64,000 bases of DNA from Adiantum capillus-veneris (GCA_014529385.2 CM043948.1:23304451-23368450); one strand, 5' to 3'; shown: positions 10,983-22,518, counted from the first letter of the stretch. The notes: a model not told the origin generated them from the sequence alone. A program made the numbers and translations.

Positions 10983-12110
10983 ATGGATTCAGATATCAAT
11001 ATGACATTTGATTTTTAGCAAAGTGCGTCTGATCCTGCCAATGATGGCCCGCGGCTGGATCCTCTCAAGGAGAGTACCCGTGATGCTACGGCAGGTGATG
11101 ACACTTACGAATTGCTCGATATTCAATAATTTCATGCACTTCAGACACGCATGACAGTCATGGATGAAAATTTTAAAGCTTTAAATGCAAATGTTACTAA
11201 ACTATCCACATTAGTAATTCAATTAATGCAACAGCAGTCCAAGGGTCCTGCTGACACGCACATGCAAGAGCACGTTGCTACACAAGGGCAAGGCCCTTCT
11301 AATCTAGGGCAAGGCCCAAATGCTGATACGTTGCATACTCTCACTGCAAAAGAGGTGGATGAATTGTTGAAAAACACCAAACCATTGATTTTTAAGGGAG
11401 AAGACCGAGACCGCAATAAGGATGCAGTGAATATCTTTCTCAGCAAGTGGGATGGAATTCATGCCTTATGGCGTACTCCGGATGCAGTCAGAGCTCTGCA
11501 AACAAGCTTAACTCTGGAAGAGAAGGCCTACAAATGGTGGACGTTTCTCAAGGAGAAGAACATCATACCACAGAGTTTGGCAGCTTTTGAAGCTATGTTT
11601 AGCAAAGAATTTTTGCCTACAAATGAGGCAGATCGGAATTGGACGGCTTGGGACACATGTTCCATGCGCCAATACCCATCATTGCTTGAATATATCTCTC
11701 ACTATCGGGATGTTATCCTCAAATTGGAAGGCTTAGATAACTTTCAACAAGTACGGGGCTTTGTACGAGGTTTGACACCAGAACTTAAGAAGTACGTCAA
11801 GACCCAAGATCCTAAAACACTTGAGGAAGCCATAATGAAAGCACATATTCATGATGATCCAGATGAAAAGAAAGCACATAATAGTCATGTGCCTGCTAAT
11901 ACACATGGTAATACACGCACTCAGTACGGGCATAATAAAATGAAATTTATAGTTGCCAATTCAGATTGATCTAAAAAACCCAAGGGGTCCTCTCTCTCCT
12001 GAGGACTTTGATAAAGCTAAGAAATAAAAATTACGTTTTCAATGTTTAAGAAGTGGTCATGGCAAAAAGGATTGTCCCAAGGGGAAATCTACTGCTCATG
12101 GCAAGGAGAA
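10983..12110 (+). pseudogene. gag, chromovirus copy A
   Basis: This is the structural Gag protein. Two starts are possible: ATG at 10,983, whose frame has a TAG (about 11,016) and then TAA after DTYELLDIQ, or ATG at 11,151 (MTVMDENFKALNAN), which is open to 11,969. The second is the more likely start of the main frame because the TAA is also present in copy B. The capsid-like region (about 11,370-11,850) has the usual KWDGIHALW, KAYKWW and RGLTPELKKYV features. A TGA at 11,967 and a TAA near 12,024 interrupt the end. The zinc knuckle near 12,036-12,080 has lost its first Cys (Arg in place of Cys in RFQCLRSGHGKKDC). Confidence 0.88.
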
Positions 12111-12545
12111 AGTAGTGCACACGGTGCAACTGCTACCTCTTGAGTCTTCCTCACGCTTCTCTACAGTGGAAGTAACACACACAGAGGTGGTACATGAATG
12201 CTGTCTCACAGATTCCATCTGGCAACAAACCTTTGGACCACATGAGTTAGTACGTATGCATGGATCTCTGCAAGGCCACAAGGTGCACATCTTGGTAGAT
12301 GACGGTGCTACTCACAATTTCATCAATTATGGATTGGTGAAAAAACTTAAATTGCCTCAAACTCCGAGTACCCACCGCTACAAGGTGGCAATGATGAATG
12401 GACATGATACCGAAATCTGGGATACTCAATGCCGAGCTGTTTCGTTGGAAGTACAAGGTCACTCCACATGCTTGGATTTTCAAGTTATGAACATGGAAAG
12501 GGCAGATGTGGTTCTTGGTAGGGAGTGGTTGCATAGCCTATGACC
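12111..12545 (+). pseudogene. Protease domain, chromovirus copy A
   Basis: A retropepsin with active-site sequence LVDDGATHNFI (about 12,295-12,327) matches the common gypsy D-S-G-A-T-H form with Asp at the second position. [13 protein letters not shown] ending (about 12,505-12,540) is the expected C-terminal strand. A TGA at 12,541 stops the frame just after it; copy B has Gly there. The domain lies between the Gag zinc knuckle and RT, the usual order. Confidence 0.85.
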
Positions 12546-12576
12546 ATCACTAAAGCGTAGCTATGAGCACAACAGC

Positions 12577-13706
12577 TTGATATTTGAATCCCATGCCGCA
12601 TATGTGTTGTTGTTAGGAGAGAAGGATATACCTTCATCACCATTGATTTGTACCGCTGAGCTTATGCAGCTCATTTCTGATAATGAAATAGATCAAGTTT
12701 TCTTGTGTTACTCACTGTCTCATTTTCTTTCTAACATTGAATATGTTGAACATTCCTCAACGTTGCATGCTTCTCTCTCATCTCTTCCACCAATGGCTAA
12801 TTCTAAACAAGCAAACGTTGCTAGTGACTTACAAAAATTATTAAAGGAATTTCAAGATGTTTTTCCTAATGATTTGTCACCAGGATTACCGCCGACACGA
12901 TCGGTGCAACATAGCATCGACGTGGCTGCAAGCTGTAAACCTATCAGTAAACCGCCTTACCGTATGAGTTATTCTGAAGATGCTGAGGTGGAACGTCAGC
13001 TTGTTGAGTACCTTAGCAGAGGGTATATACAACCCAGTTCTTCACCATGGGCCTCTCCTATCCTATTAGTGAAGAAAAAGGATGGCGTTATGTGCATGTG
13101 CGTAGACTACCGTGGCTTACTAATGCGGTTACGGTTAAGAACAAATACCCATTGCCCCGAGTAGATGAGTTGATTGATAAACTCATTCATGCTCGCATTT
13201 TTATGAAAATAGACTTGCGGTCAGGATATCACCAAGTCCGTGTTCGACTTGCCGATATACCCAAAACTGCATTTCGAACACGGTTTGGACACTACGAGTT
13301 TTTGGTGATGCCCTTTGGGTTAACCAATGCGCCCGCAATATTCATGACACTTATGGATAGTGTCTTGAAGCCGTACTTGGACAAATTTGTCATTGTTTTC
13401 CTCGATGACATTCTAGTCTACAGTGCTTCTGAAGAAGAACACTTACAACATCTCATGTAGGTGTTTGAATTGTTACGAATAAACAAATTATATGCCAAGG
13501 AATCTAAGTGTGATTTTCTAAAAGAAGAAATTTACTATTTAGAGCATGTTATTTTAGCTAATGGGCTATATATGGATCAATCCAAAGTGGATACCATCGG
13601 AAATGGCCTTCTCCTAAAAAAATGGACGAGTTACAATTTCTTTTGGGATTTGCATATTTTTACCGAAGGTTCGTTAAAAACTATGCTAATATTGCTGTTT
13701 CCATGA
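12577..13706 (+). pseudogene. Reverse transcriptase, chromovirus copy A
   Basis: Ty3/gypsy RT motifs are all visible: [23 protein letters not shown] (about 13,018-13,085, given in part), the [14 protein letters not shown] region, [13 protein letters not shown] (about 13,206-13,245), [12 protein letters not shown] (about 13,300-13,335) and the catalytic FLDDILVYS box (about 13,398-13,425). Breaks are a frameshift near 13,110-13,130, a TAG at 13,458 and another shift near 13,600. The catalytic Asp pair is intact, unlike copy B, where this box is deleted. Confidence 0.92.
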
Positions 13707-14180
13707 CGGATCAACTAAAAGGCAAAGGCAAAGCTTTTCAGTGGGGATCTGCTCAACAACACAGTTTTGATACGCTCAAGGATGCATTAGTTACAGCTCC
13801 CATACTGGCTATTGTAAATCCTTTGAAACCATTCGTTTTGGAAACGGATGCCAGTGATCGTGCTATTGGAGCAGTCCTGTTACAAGACGGACGGCCGATT
13901 GCATTTGAAAGCAAGAAGCTTGATGCAGCTCAGCAAAACTAATCTGCTTATGAGTGCGAACTCTATGCAATAGTGTCTGCCTTAAAAACATGGCGGCATT
14001 ATCTGTATGGTGCTCAGTTTGAGATTGTGTTTGACCATGAAAGCATCAAATGGTTTACACAACAAACGGTTTTCAGACCATGAAAACCAGGTGGGCCGAG
14101 ATTCTTCAAGAATATGATGCCAAGCTAAGGTATCGTAAAGGTCGATACAATGTGGTGTCTGACGCTCTAAGTCGTATGCC
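13622..14180 (+). pseudogene. RNase H and connection region, chromovirus copy A
   Basis: The frame from 13,622 carries the FLGFAYFYRRFVKNYA connection motif and then RNase H with LETDASDRAIGAVLLQDGRP (about 13,838-13,895). A TAA at 13,940 falls in the SAYE motif region. A short deletion near 14,065 removes the end of the TQQMDLKGRKARW block seen in copy B. The conserved NVVSDALSRM ending (about 14,150-14,180) closes the domain. It is defective. Confidence 0.87.
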
Positions 14181-15353
14181 GGAGAACAATTCTTTCTTGT
14201 TCACGGAACTTCATAGTGAATTTTTGGATTCTCTCAAAGGCAAATATGAGCACGATGAAGCATATTCCAAAGTGTGGAGCCATGTTCAAATGAGGGATCC
14301 TTCTCACTCTAATGATGGTAGTGTAACGTTAACCTCCACACCTAGTTCTCCTCTATCGAGTGATGAACTACAGCGATGCAGGAAGCATTACACCATCGAC
14401 AATGGGTACCTACTCCATAAGGGGAGAGTTTGTGTACCAACGGACACAGAAATTCGGCGCCAAATTCTTTATGAATGTCATGATAGTCCAAGTGCAGGGC
14501 ACCCGGTATTAGAAAAACTTATGCTCTCGTACGACGACAGTTTTACTGGCCAGGTATACATGAATTTATTCAAGCTTATGTCTTGCATTGCCAAAAATGT
14601 CAAGTTAAAAAAGCAGAGCACCTGAAAGCAGGAGGACTCTTACATCCTTTGGAGATTCCCAATGGAAAATGGAAAGCATCTCTATGGACTTTATTGTGGG
14701 TTTACCAACCACTGTACGAGGTCATGACTCGGTATGGGTGGTCGTAGACCGGTTGACTAAACTATGTAAGTTTATTCAAACCAAATCAACGGTTAAGACA
14801 CCAGAACTAGCCAAGTTATTTGTGGACAATCTTTACAAATTGTATGGTTTACCCAAGTAACATTGTCAGCGATCGTGATCCCAAGTTTAACAGTCAATTT
14901 TGGAGAGCTGTGTTTAAATGATTGGGTACACAACCGAACCTCAGTACAGCCAATCATCCAGAAACAGATGGTCACACTGAACGAGTTAACCAGGTGCTAG
15001 AGGATATGCTAAGAGCATACGTCAACAAAAAACAGTCAGACTGGGAAGAATACTTACCTATTCTCGAGTTTGCCTACAACAGTGCTGAGCATGTCACAAC
15101 GGGATTTAGTCCTTTCATGATCATGTATGGGTTTCAACCTAGGTCACCAGTTACGGTGGGGTTGGCAACCAAAAAACTCCAACATGTTACGGATTTTCTC
15201 CAAGACCACATGGATATGCTGAAACTTGCTCGTCAGAATGTCCGACAAGCACAGGATTGGTATAAGAATACGCTGATGAGAAACGTCGGCAAGTTACCTT
15301 CGAAGAAGGGGAGGAAGTATTTTTACATGTGCCAGAACATTCAGAAAGTCTAA
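14181..15353 (+). pseudogene. Integrase, chromovirus copy A
   Basis: The zinc module reads ECHDSPSAGH (about 14,473-14,502), then after a frameshift CIAKN...VKLKK. The catalytic core has ISMDFIVGLPT (first Asp, about 14,680), the second Asp near 14,875 (SDRDPKF after a frame change at 14,860) and Glu in [20 protein letters not shown] (about 14,950-15,010). The [16 protein letters not shown] block follows (about 15,070-15,115). The frame changes again near 15,275. All domains are in chromovirus order; none could be translated as one protein. Confidence 0.9.
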
Positions 15354-15736
15354 AAACTAGGCCAACACCTAATTTATCTCCCCGATTTTTTGGACCTTTC
15401 AAAATACTCAAGTGAGTAGGTGATCGTGCCTACAAATTATTGCTACCTTCACATTCTCATATTCATCCGGTGTTTCATGTAATCCGTGTACGTAAGCGGT
15501 TACATGGGGACGACGATGTCATTGACCACTAGATTTTGGTTGATTTCATTGAACCTCCTACCTTACCGCATGAACCTGAACGTGTTCTCGATTATCATGA
15601 GTTGCGTACACATGTACGTCAACAAGCCTTAATCAAGTGGAAAGACCGACCTAAGGAAGGTGCCACTTGGGAAAACATTAGTGTTCTTAAGAAGAAGTTC
15701 CCCACTTTTGTTTTCGAGGACGAAAACTCTTCTTAA
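15354..15736 (+). pseudogene. Integrase C-terminus and chromodomain, chromovirus copy A
   Basis: A GPY/F-like segment (about 15,360-15,500) is followed by a chromodomain tail (15,536-15,736). Its characteristic residues are P..VLDYHELR, a QALIKWKDRP strand, GATWENI and a final FPTFVFEDE. Chromodomains at the integrase end of chromoviruses bind chromatin marks and steer integration. An in-frame TAG at about 15,531 separates it from integrase; copy B has Glu there. The frame ends at 15,736, twelve bases before the LTR. Confidence 0.85.
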
Positions 15737-15747
15737 GGGGGCAGTAA

Positions 15748-15900
15748 TGTCAGGACACCGGCAAGGCCGAACTAGAGAAGGGCAAGGCCGGGCTAGGCAG
15801 CGTGGAAAGGGAGTCCAACTAGGGCAAAGGTCCAGGGGCTATGCTATATAGTGGGTGGTTGGGTGGTGGACTCTTAGGTTCTAGTTCTCCTTGTCTAACA
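15748..15900 (+). repeat. 3' LTR, chromovirus copy A
   Basis: This 153-bp LTR pairs with 10,029-10,181. A polypurine tract (AAGGGGGCAG, about 15,735-15,744) precedes it. ATTTC follows directly as the target site duplication. Confidence 0.95.
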
Positions 15901-15978
15901 ATTTCAGACTAAAGGACATTTCAGAGAAAATTTCAACAAATCTGCTAACTTTGACACTCTATTCACTGAACAGGAGCC

Positions 15979-18900
15979 ATGCAAGCAGCAGAGAGGGCCA
16001 AGAAAAAACTCAACTAGAAGGAAAAGTTACAGGAACTGCTCGCATATCAATTGGATTCAGATTCAGTCAAAGCCACCAAGGCAACTTATCTCTCCAAAGA
16101 ACAGCTAGAAGAGCATCACAACACAATATTAACCGGCAGTATCAAGAGTGAGGAGGGACATCAGGTCGAGTTGCAACTCCTACGTAAAGAAGTATATGAT
16201 GTTTTCGCGAAGCCTGAGACCAAAGAAGCCAATTGCAGGCTAGGACTTAGAGACTTTTATGAACAAGAGCCGTGCGGTGTGGATTTCCAAAAAGCTTACG
16301 AGCTTTTGTCCACTATTAAAGAAGATGGAACTGCCCAAATTTTTGACACGCAGGGAAATAAAGTCGAAGTGGTAATAATTAAAGAAATAGTGGCAGAAGC
16401 ACTCAGACTGCCCATAGAAGGAATGACCATGAGAGCAAGGGACAGGAAAATGGCAGGTACCTTCACCAAGGAAACCGTCGCAGCCACTTTTGCAGATTTA
16501 ATTCACAAGCAAGTGGAAGAGCTAGCCAGGTTATACCACCAGCATTTCCACTTCTTGGCAAAAAGGCCACCAAGGTACACCACGCCAAATCACGTGGTTG
16601 CCACCACTTTCACACAAGTTCTCAAGTCAACAACCAGGCAACCGGTGGACCATGCACGGTACGTCTTGACCACTTTGAAGGACACAAAGAAAAAAGGAAA
16701 GATCACTTGCCTGGGTGCACCAGAAGTCTTGACAAGGATTGCATACCATGCCATCGCCATGGCCGACAACCTACCACATGTCCCAGACCAAAACACGTGG
16801 ATATTGTCAACACAACCATCTCCTCGAGCTACAAGGTCAGCCGAACGATCTTATAAGTCAGATGAAGAATCGGTTGAAAGCTTGCCAGAAAGACACAGCA
16901 ACGACAGCTCAGATAATGAGGAAAAGAGGGCAAGAAGAGAAGAGATGAAGAGAAAATCTGTGGCCGCCTACCAAGAGGAGCCAGTGCAAAAGCAAGCCCA
17001 CTTTGAAAGAGAAAAACATGCCTACCAGCGCAGCCAACAAGCACAGGGAAAGGACCCAGAAAAATGGGTGCCTAGTGGACTTAAGGGCCCAAGGACAAAG
17101 CATCACACAAGAAAATAGGTTGAAGATCCGACAAAGCATCACACAAGAAAAGAGGCTGAAGATTCGACAGAATCTTTAGAAAAAATGTATCAAGAAGCAG
17201 AAGCCCTCAAGCTGAAAGAAGCCCAAGAAGAGGCAAGGAAAGCAAAAGAGGTAGAGGACCAGAGATAAGCTGAGGAAACGACAAGGGAAGAGGCACAACA
17301 AGAACAATGTTACGAGTCTCCCCGACCCACTTCACCGCCTACGGAACAGCAGGACAATCCTATGCCAAGCCCACCACCATCACCTGCAGGTAGCGACACC
17401 ACAAAAGAGCCAACAAAAGAAACTAAACTTGAGAAAGAGAAAGAAGCTGAAGCTACGCAAGAGCCTGAACAACAAAAGGCAGATGAATCCGCACGACAGG
17501 CAACCACTACACAAGAGCAACAACCAGAGAAAGAAACCGATCCAAATAAGGAAATAAGTACTGCACAAGAGGACACAACAAAGTTTGAGCCAGCACCCTC
17601 TATCGCAGCACAGCAAGAGAAGGCCGAGACACAACCCTCTATTGACACGGAAAAAGAACAACCACAGCTCATGGGCAAGAAGAACCAACAGCCACGACGA
17701 GTGACACACAAGAGGCAGGCACATCAACCCAGCTAGCAAGACAGAAAGACTGATAGTCTAATGACAAAGTAATCCTGCAAGTAAATGGATATGCAAGACA
17801 AATGCAGGATATGATAGAACGACTCCGCTCAGCTGCGCTTGGCCATAGCACAAAGGCCAAGGAGTTAGAGATGGTGATTGATGCTCTCCAAGGAGAGTTA
17901 GAAGACAGAATGAATGTCATCACCGATCTTCAGAGGCAAGTGCAGGAGATGAAAGCAGAAGCTAAGCAACATCAGCTAGCCAGAGATAGACATCAGAAGG
18001 AAATGGAAGAGCTAGTTGATCTGCTTACAAAGTTATCAGATGCATGTAAAGCCAAGGATGAACAACTGACCAAACGAACTTCTAATGACCACCCTGTCAG
18101 CTCAGAAAATTCAAGTACAGTTGGATGTCGCCAACGCTTCTTTACAATACTCCGAACAAAGAATAAATGATCAGGCAATCTTCTTACAGCAAATAGGAGA
18201 GAATCCACCTGTAGCCTTGATCAAATGAATAGATGAAGTGTACAAAGCATTAGAGAAAAAGAACAGAGACCTCGAAATGGAGTTAAAGCTGGAGCAATCT
18301 CAGTGCAGGGACCTGGCTTTGATGCGGGTCCAGAGAGAAGAAGAGTTGCTAAAAGAGATAGCCGAGCTTAAAAGAGTGAACCAATTGTTGTTGAGAGAAG
18401 GAAAGCCGTAAACACATGAAGAGGCAGGCACTTCGGAGCAGCCGCAAATAGATATACCCTCAGTGTCATCTGCTGAATTGGAGACACAGTCCACAACAGA
18501 GCTGAGTGGTGAGGATGATTTCCAGGTAAACATTATAGATGAAGACACAGTGCCCATGGTCTAGCTCTCAAAGGCTGAAGAAGACACACTGAAAGAAAAG
18601 ATCACACAAGAGGTGGATGAGAAGTGGAAGACAGCGATGGATTGGAAGTTGAGAGTTCTTCACTCTGTCAACGCTACACAACTCACTCCCAATTAGATCA
18701 ATGCGCAATGGCATCAACAATCCCTACCATACTCTCTTATAAAGGTCAAGTTACTACAGGTTAAGGAAAGGCTTTATGCAGACATGCAAATAGATGGTGC
18801 AGATAAAGACCACCCGAAGTGGCGGTTGAGATGGTTGAACAAAAACCCAAGGTACTTGATTTTGTTCACAAGAGCACCTGCGGCCTTGCAAAGAGATCCA

Positions 18901-19570
18901 ACCTTTTGTCCTGTACCAAGAGTAAGGACTTGGCAAGAGCATGAGTCACTAACGAAGAAGCGGCCAACCTGCCTGAACTACCCAAGATTGCCAGCTCCAG
19001 AAAAGGAACTAGCCACAGAGGAATACATGGTGAAAACCCTAACGGGTGCCATGTCTTTCTTTAAAAGTCTATCAGATCTCTCCTTTGCAATGTTATATAA
19101 GATATTCCGAATGCTGCTCACCTGTATTGAATTTTCATGAGCCAGAGCAAGCAGGCGCCCCGTGAATGTCATTCCTTGAGGGAAATAAAGGTTTGTGCTA
19201 TGATCTTAGTGCCAACCTTCCGAAGAAGTACTCTATGGCTTCTACGCCAGATGCATGTTTTTAAAAACCTTCACACAATATGCTGGCATTCGAGGAAGCG
19301 CTCTACACGGGATTCTTCACTTGGCGAACGAAGATATTTGCACCAGTGAATAACAAACTCACATCCAGCTTTGTAGGCTACTCAGCGGTGGAGCTGAAGA
19401 ACAGAGTAACAATGCAGTTTCTGCAAGTGCCATATAAAAAAAGGAAAATCAGATACCAAAAGGCACTGAATGCGCTTAAAGACCGACTCGCCATCTGCCA
19501 GCCCGAAGACTATTTCAGCCCATAAAGCTGTGTCAAGGGACGACATAGGCGAGGAGGGGGGGAATGTTAG
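15979..19570 (+). pseudogene. Long 3' ORF of unknown function (orf3), giant element copy 1
   Basis: I do not recognise this protein. It begins at ATG 15,979 (MQAAERAKKKL), 78 bases after the nested chromovirus. In both copies the original frame would end with TAG inside the first six bases of the 3' LTR. Parts in order: a conserved globular region (about 16,050-16,830; for example LGLRDFYEQEPCGVDFQKAY and ALRLPIEGMTMRARDRK), an acidic Lys/Glu/Gln/Thr-rich region (16,830-17,740), a long coiled coil (about 17,790-18,400), an acidic stretch, and a second globular region (about 18,600-19,525). TAGs at 16,015 and 17,116, a TAA at 17,266 and other breaks disable it. Full length would be near 1,200 residues. 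It is on the sense strand and could be a structural or regulatory accessory protein; that is speculation. Confidence 0.75.
19551..19564 (+). promoter_or_regulatory. Polypurine tract, giant element copy 1
   Basis: GAGGAGGGGGGGAA lies directly before the 3' LTR and would prime plus-strand synthesis. It also encodes the Arg/Gly-rich end of orf3. Copy 2 has the same tract at 23,432-23,445 on the minus strand. Confidence 0.9.
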
Positions 19571-20487
19571 CAGCAAGCTAACACGGATATCATTTTTTGG
19601 AGTTCTCTTTGTAAAACACTTATTATTTTGATAAATCGGGAATATTGTAACTCTTATTTTCTCGGATAAACTCTGTAATTAATGAGCCAGGACTACAAGC
19701 TTTTAGATTGTATCAGCCTATCATTACCCATTTTTGGTAGAACTCCCAGATTATTAGTTTTGACCACCCAAAAACCTTGGCTAAGGTATAAAAGCCAATT
19801 TTTGTAAGTTTTTTAATAAGTTTTGGATAATGAAATACACAACGTGAGCTAATGACTCTCACTCCTCTCCTTCTCGCACTTCCTACTCCCTCCCCGGTTG
19901 TCACATTGCAATCGCGTTTGTTGCATTGCAACCACAGGTAAGAGCTCTACGCATTGATGTCAGCAGTTCACAGTAATTTGTAGCTTTTGGTGTCGCCGAC
20001 CCGCGGCCTAATTTCATCATAACTAGGAATTTACACTTTCAAATAAAAAACTAAGCATAGGCGGGGTATTGGGACATCATTGCTAAGCATTTAGATGCAT
20101 TTTTGGTCGAAAACGACTAGGTCAAAAATCCACTGTTGTTAATAATCGCGATTTTGGAACTTGACCTAAAGTGGGATTTGAGACCATAAGCATGTGTGCT
20201 TAAGTCTTATAAACATGTACTAGAAGTTTTGTTACGTTTGGATGTCATTTGATGCTGTAACGGATGTGATTTGTTTGCCGATGAGCGATTGGCTTTTGGT
20301 GATTTCAGTCACTTGAGTGTAGCTTGAGTTAGATGCGAGTTGTTAGTTGTTTTCCGAGAGATTGACAACCTCTTGTAGCCTCTATGCACTAGTCAAGTCA
20401 GCTTCATCCCATGGATTGACAAAGTAATCATGGTTCTCGCTAATACTGCAATAAGATAGGATGGTGAGGTTAGACATGCGTCCCACA
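19565..20487 (+). repeat. 3' LTR, giant element copy 1
   Basis: This 923-bp LTR starts TGTTAGCAGC and ends GTCCCACA. It matches the copy 2 LTRs (22,519-23,431 and 52,056-52,975, minus strand). A TATA box (TATAAAAG, 19,787-19,794) is conserved in all three LTRs. A half-degenerate palindrome (GTTAATAATCGCGATTTT, 20,138-20,155) repeats the motif found in the leader and spacer. After the LTR the sequence resumes copia pol at AGGAA, the likely target duplication, whose partner lies outside the window. Confidence 0.93.
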
Positions 20488-21934
20488 AGGAACTTGTTCC
20501 GTTGCCAAAAGGTAGGAAAGCATTGCCTTGTAAATGGGTTTATAAGAAGAAGATTGACAATTACAAAGCTTGTTTAGTGGCCAAAGGTTTCAAGCAAGAA
20601 TATGGTGTCGATTTCTAGGAAATATTTTCTCCAATGGTCAAGATGACCACAGTGAGAATGTTGCTTGCTTTGGTTGCCACTAAAGATATGGAGCTTGATC
20701 AAATGGATGCCATTACAACTTTCTTACATGGTGATCTTGAGGAAGAGATTATATGCAGCAACCTGAAGGGTTTGTGCTAAAGGGCAAGGAACATTTGGTA
20801 TGTAAGCTTCTGAAAAGTCTCTATGGCTTGAAGCGGTCATTCAGACAATGGTGTCAAAATTTTGATGCATTTATGCGTTCCCTAGGCTATAAGTGCAGTA
20901 ATGAGGATCCGTGTCTTTACGTGAAAAGACAACCCAATGGACAGCTTATTATGCTTATCCTTTATGTAGATGACATGCTTATTGCTGGTCATTCCAAGAA
21001 GGACATTGCTGACTTGAAAACAAAGGTGAAAAGTCAATTGGACATGAAAGATTTGGGTGAAGCCAATCACATTTTGGGTGTGCGCATTACTCGTGACCGT
21101 AAGAAGAGGTTGTTGTACCTTTCTCAAAAAGAGTATGTGCACAAGGCTCTTGATCGTTTCAACATGCAGAAGCGGAAGGCTTTGAGTACCCATTGCCTGT
21201 ATATTTGAAACTTAGCAAGAACGACTGTCCCAAATCTAATGAGGAAAAAGATGCAATGGCTAAGGTTCCTTATGCTTCAGCTTGTGGTAGTCTCATGTAT
21301 GCCATAGTGGCTACAAGACCTGACATTGCACATGCAGTGGGAGTTGTTAGTAGATTTATGTCTAACCATGGTAAAAAGCATTGGGATGTTGTTAAGTCGA
21401 TTCTCAAATACTTGAGTGGCATTGCAGATAGACAATTATGCTATGGTCATGGAGAGTCATCCATTCAGGGATTTGTAGACAGTGATTATGCAGGCTATGT
21501 TGACAGTCGTAAATCAACAACAGGTTGGATGTACACATTTGCTAGTTGTGCTATTTCTTGGAGATCCATTCTTCAAGACTATACATCCATTTCTACCATA
21601 GAGGCAAAGTATGTTGGATTGAGTGAGGCATGCAAAGAAGCTATTTGGATTGCTCGCCTAATGAAATATCTTGGAATGGAGTAGCGTACACCAGTTCTTC
21701 ATTGTGACAGTCAAAGTGCTATTGCCTTGGCTAACGATCTAGTGTTTCACTTCAGAATGAAACACATTCATGTGCGTTATCACTTCAGTTGTGAATGTTT
21801 GGCAAACTAGAGCCTTGGTGTAGTGAAGATTCCTATGTCAAAGAACACAATGGATGCACTCACTAAAAGTCTCTCCAGCCATCAGTTTCAACACTATTGT
21901 GGGTTGATGGGCATTGGTTGAAGCGTGATTCTCT
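20488..21934 (+). pseudogene. Ty1/copia pol fragment: RT and RNase H
   Basis: This is the 3' part of a copia polyprotein, cut at its 5' side by giant copy 1. RT starts with [20 protein letters not shown] (20,490-20,550), then [14 protein letters not shown], a TFLHGDLEE block, KLLKSLYGLKR and the catalytic LILYVDDMLIAG (about 20,955-20,990). RNase H carries GFVDSDYAG, KSTTGWMY, SISTIEAKYVGLSEA and a degenerate ALANDLVFH...KHIHVRYHF end. TAGs at about 20,618, 21,682 and 21,810, and frame changes near 20,745 and 21,190, inactivate it. The missing gag, protease and integrase should lie beyond giant copy 1, to the left of the window. Confidence 0.92.
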
Positions 21935-21976
21935 TCCATTCTTATGGTCTTCCACATTGGCCATCAAGTGGATAAA

Positions 21977-22513
21977 TGTTAGGTTTAATGGCCATGTGAC
22001 CGACCGCCCATCACTAACTGCTACTAACCCTAAGTGTATAGCTATAAACTTGTGTGAGCCACTAAAACAAAAGTAGAGTGTGTATTGTGCCTAAGTGCAT
22101 AAGATAGAGAAGAAAGAAAGGGGACACATGGTGTACGTCGGCTCTCCCCCTCCAACCTGTGTGTGTGGCTATGGTGGTGTGTGCGTGAGTGTGTGTGCGT
22201 ATTCATCTTCCTCTTCCGCTGTGCTCCCGGCTCCTCTCCTTCATAATTATCAACCTCCAAAGGGGGCATGCCCATGCGACATCTCTCACGCCCTCCTCGA
22301 CAATGTCCACAAAAAAAAAAAAGCAACCAATGGGGAAAACAAGTAAGCAGAGCATTGGAAATCTCTTGATTTTTAGTGAAAATCTTAGGGCTTCTACTTG
22401 TTTTGGCACTAAAGTCCTCCAAATTTAGCCGATTAATCAAAGTGATCCTCTGCCTAGCCATGAATTTTCAATTTTTGTCCTTTAAAACTACACTAAAGGT
22501 CAATTTTCTATGA
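21977..22513 (+). repeat. Probable 3' LTR of the copia element (right end not defined)
   Basis: TGTTAGGTTTAATGG at 21,977 follows shortly after the end of copia RNase H, where a 3' LTR should start. The stretch contains GT-rich runs (22,158-22,200), a poly-A run (22,310-22,321) and no convincing frame. It ends at the ACATT duplicated by giant copy 2. Whether the LTR closes before 22,513 or continues after 52,980 cannot be decided because the partner LTR is not in the window. Confidence 0.55.
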
Positions 22514-22518
22514 ACATT

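Larger units (their letters stand above)
10029..15900 (+). mobile_element. Compact Ty3/gypsy chromovirus, copy A (complete, TSD ATTTC)
   Basis: A 5,872-bp element has 153-bp LTRs (10,029-10,181 and 15,748-15,900) that begin TGTC and end AACA. It is flanked by ATTTC at 10,024-10,028 and 15,901-15,905. A primer binding site starts two bases after the 5' LTR. A purine run (AAGGGGGCAG) lies just before the 3' LTR. The coding order is gag, PR, RT, RNase H, integrase, chromodomain. By eye the two LTRs differ at about 13 sites, so the insertion is not recent. It sits in the spacer of giant copy 1. Copy 2 (27,071-27,075) shows the uninterrupted sequence. Confidence 0.97.
1..20487 (+). mobile_element. 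Giant Ty3/gypsy LTR retrotransposon, copy 1 (5' part outside window)
   Basis: The element enters the window inside gag and ends with its 3' LTR at 20,487. Removing the nested chromovirus (10,029-15,900 plus one TSD copy) leaves about 14.6 kb of it here. Order seen: gag C-terminal part, protease 1, RT, RNase H, two zinc modules, integrase, protease-like domain 2, palindrome-bearing spacer, a long 3' ORF, polypurine tract, LTR. Many stops and frameshifts make it defective. The second copy (22,519-52,975, minus strand) confirms the order. The tRNA-Asp-like PBS of copy 2 and the lack of a chromodomain suggest the Tat/Athila side of the plant non-chromoviruses; that placement is inference. The sequence after the LTR continues a copia pol gene, so this copy inserted into it. 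Confidence 0.92.

Noticed and set aside
22042-22461. Minus-strand frame with His/Thr repeats in the copia LTR region
   Set aside because: It comes from GT-rich sequence of the likely LTR and resembles no protein.
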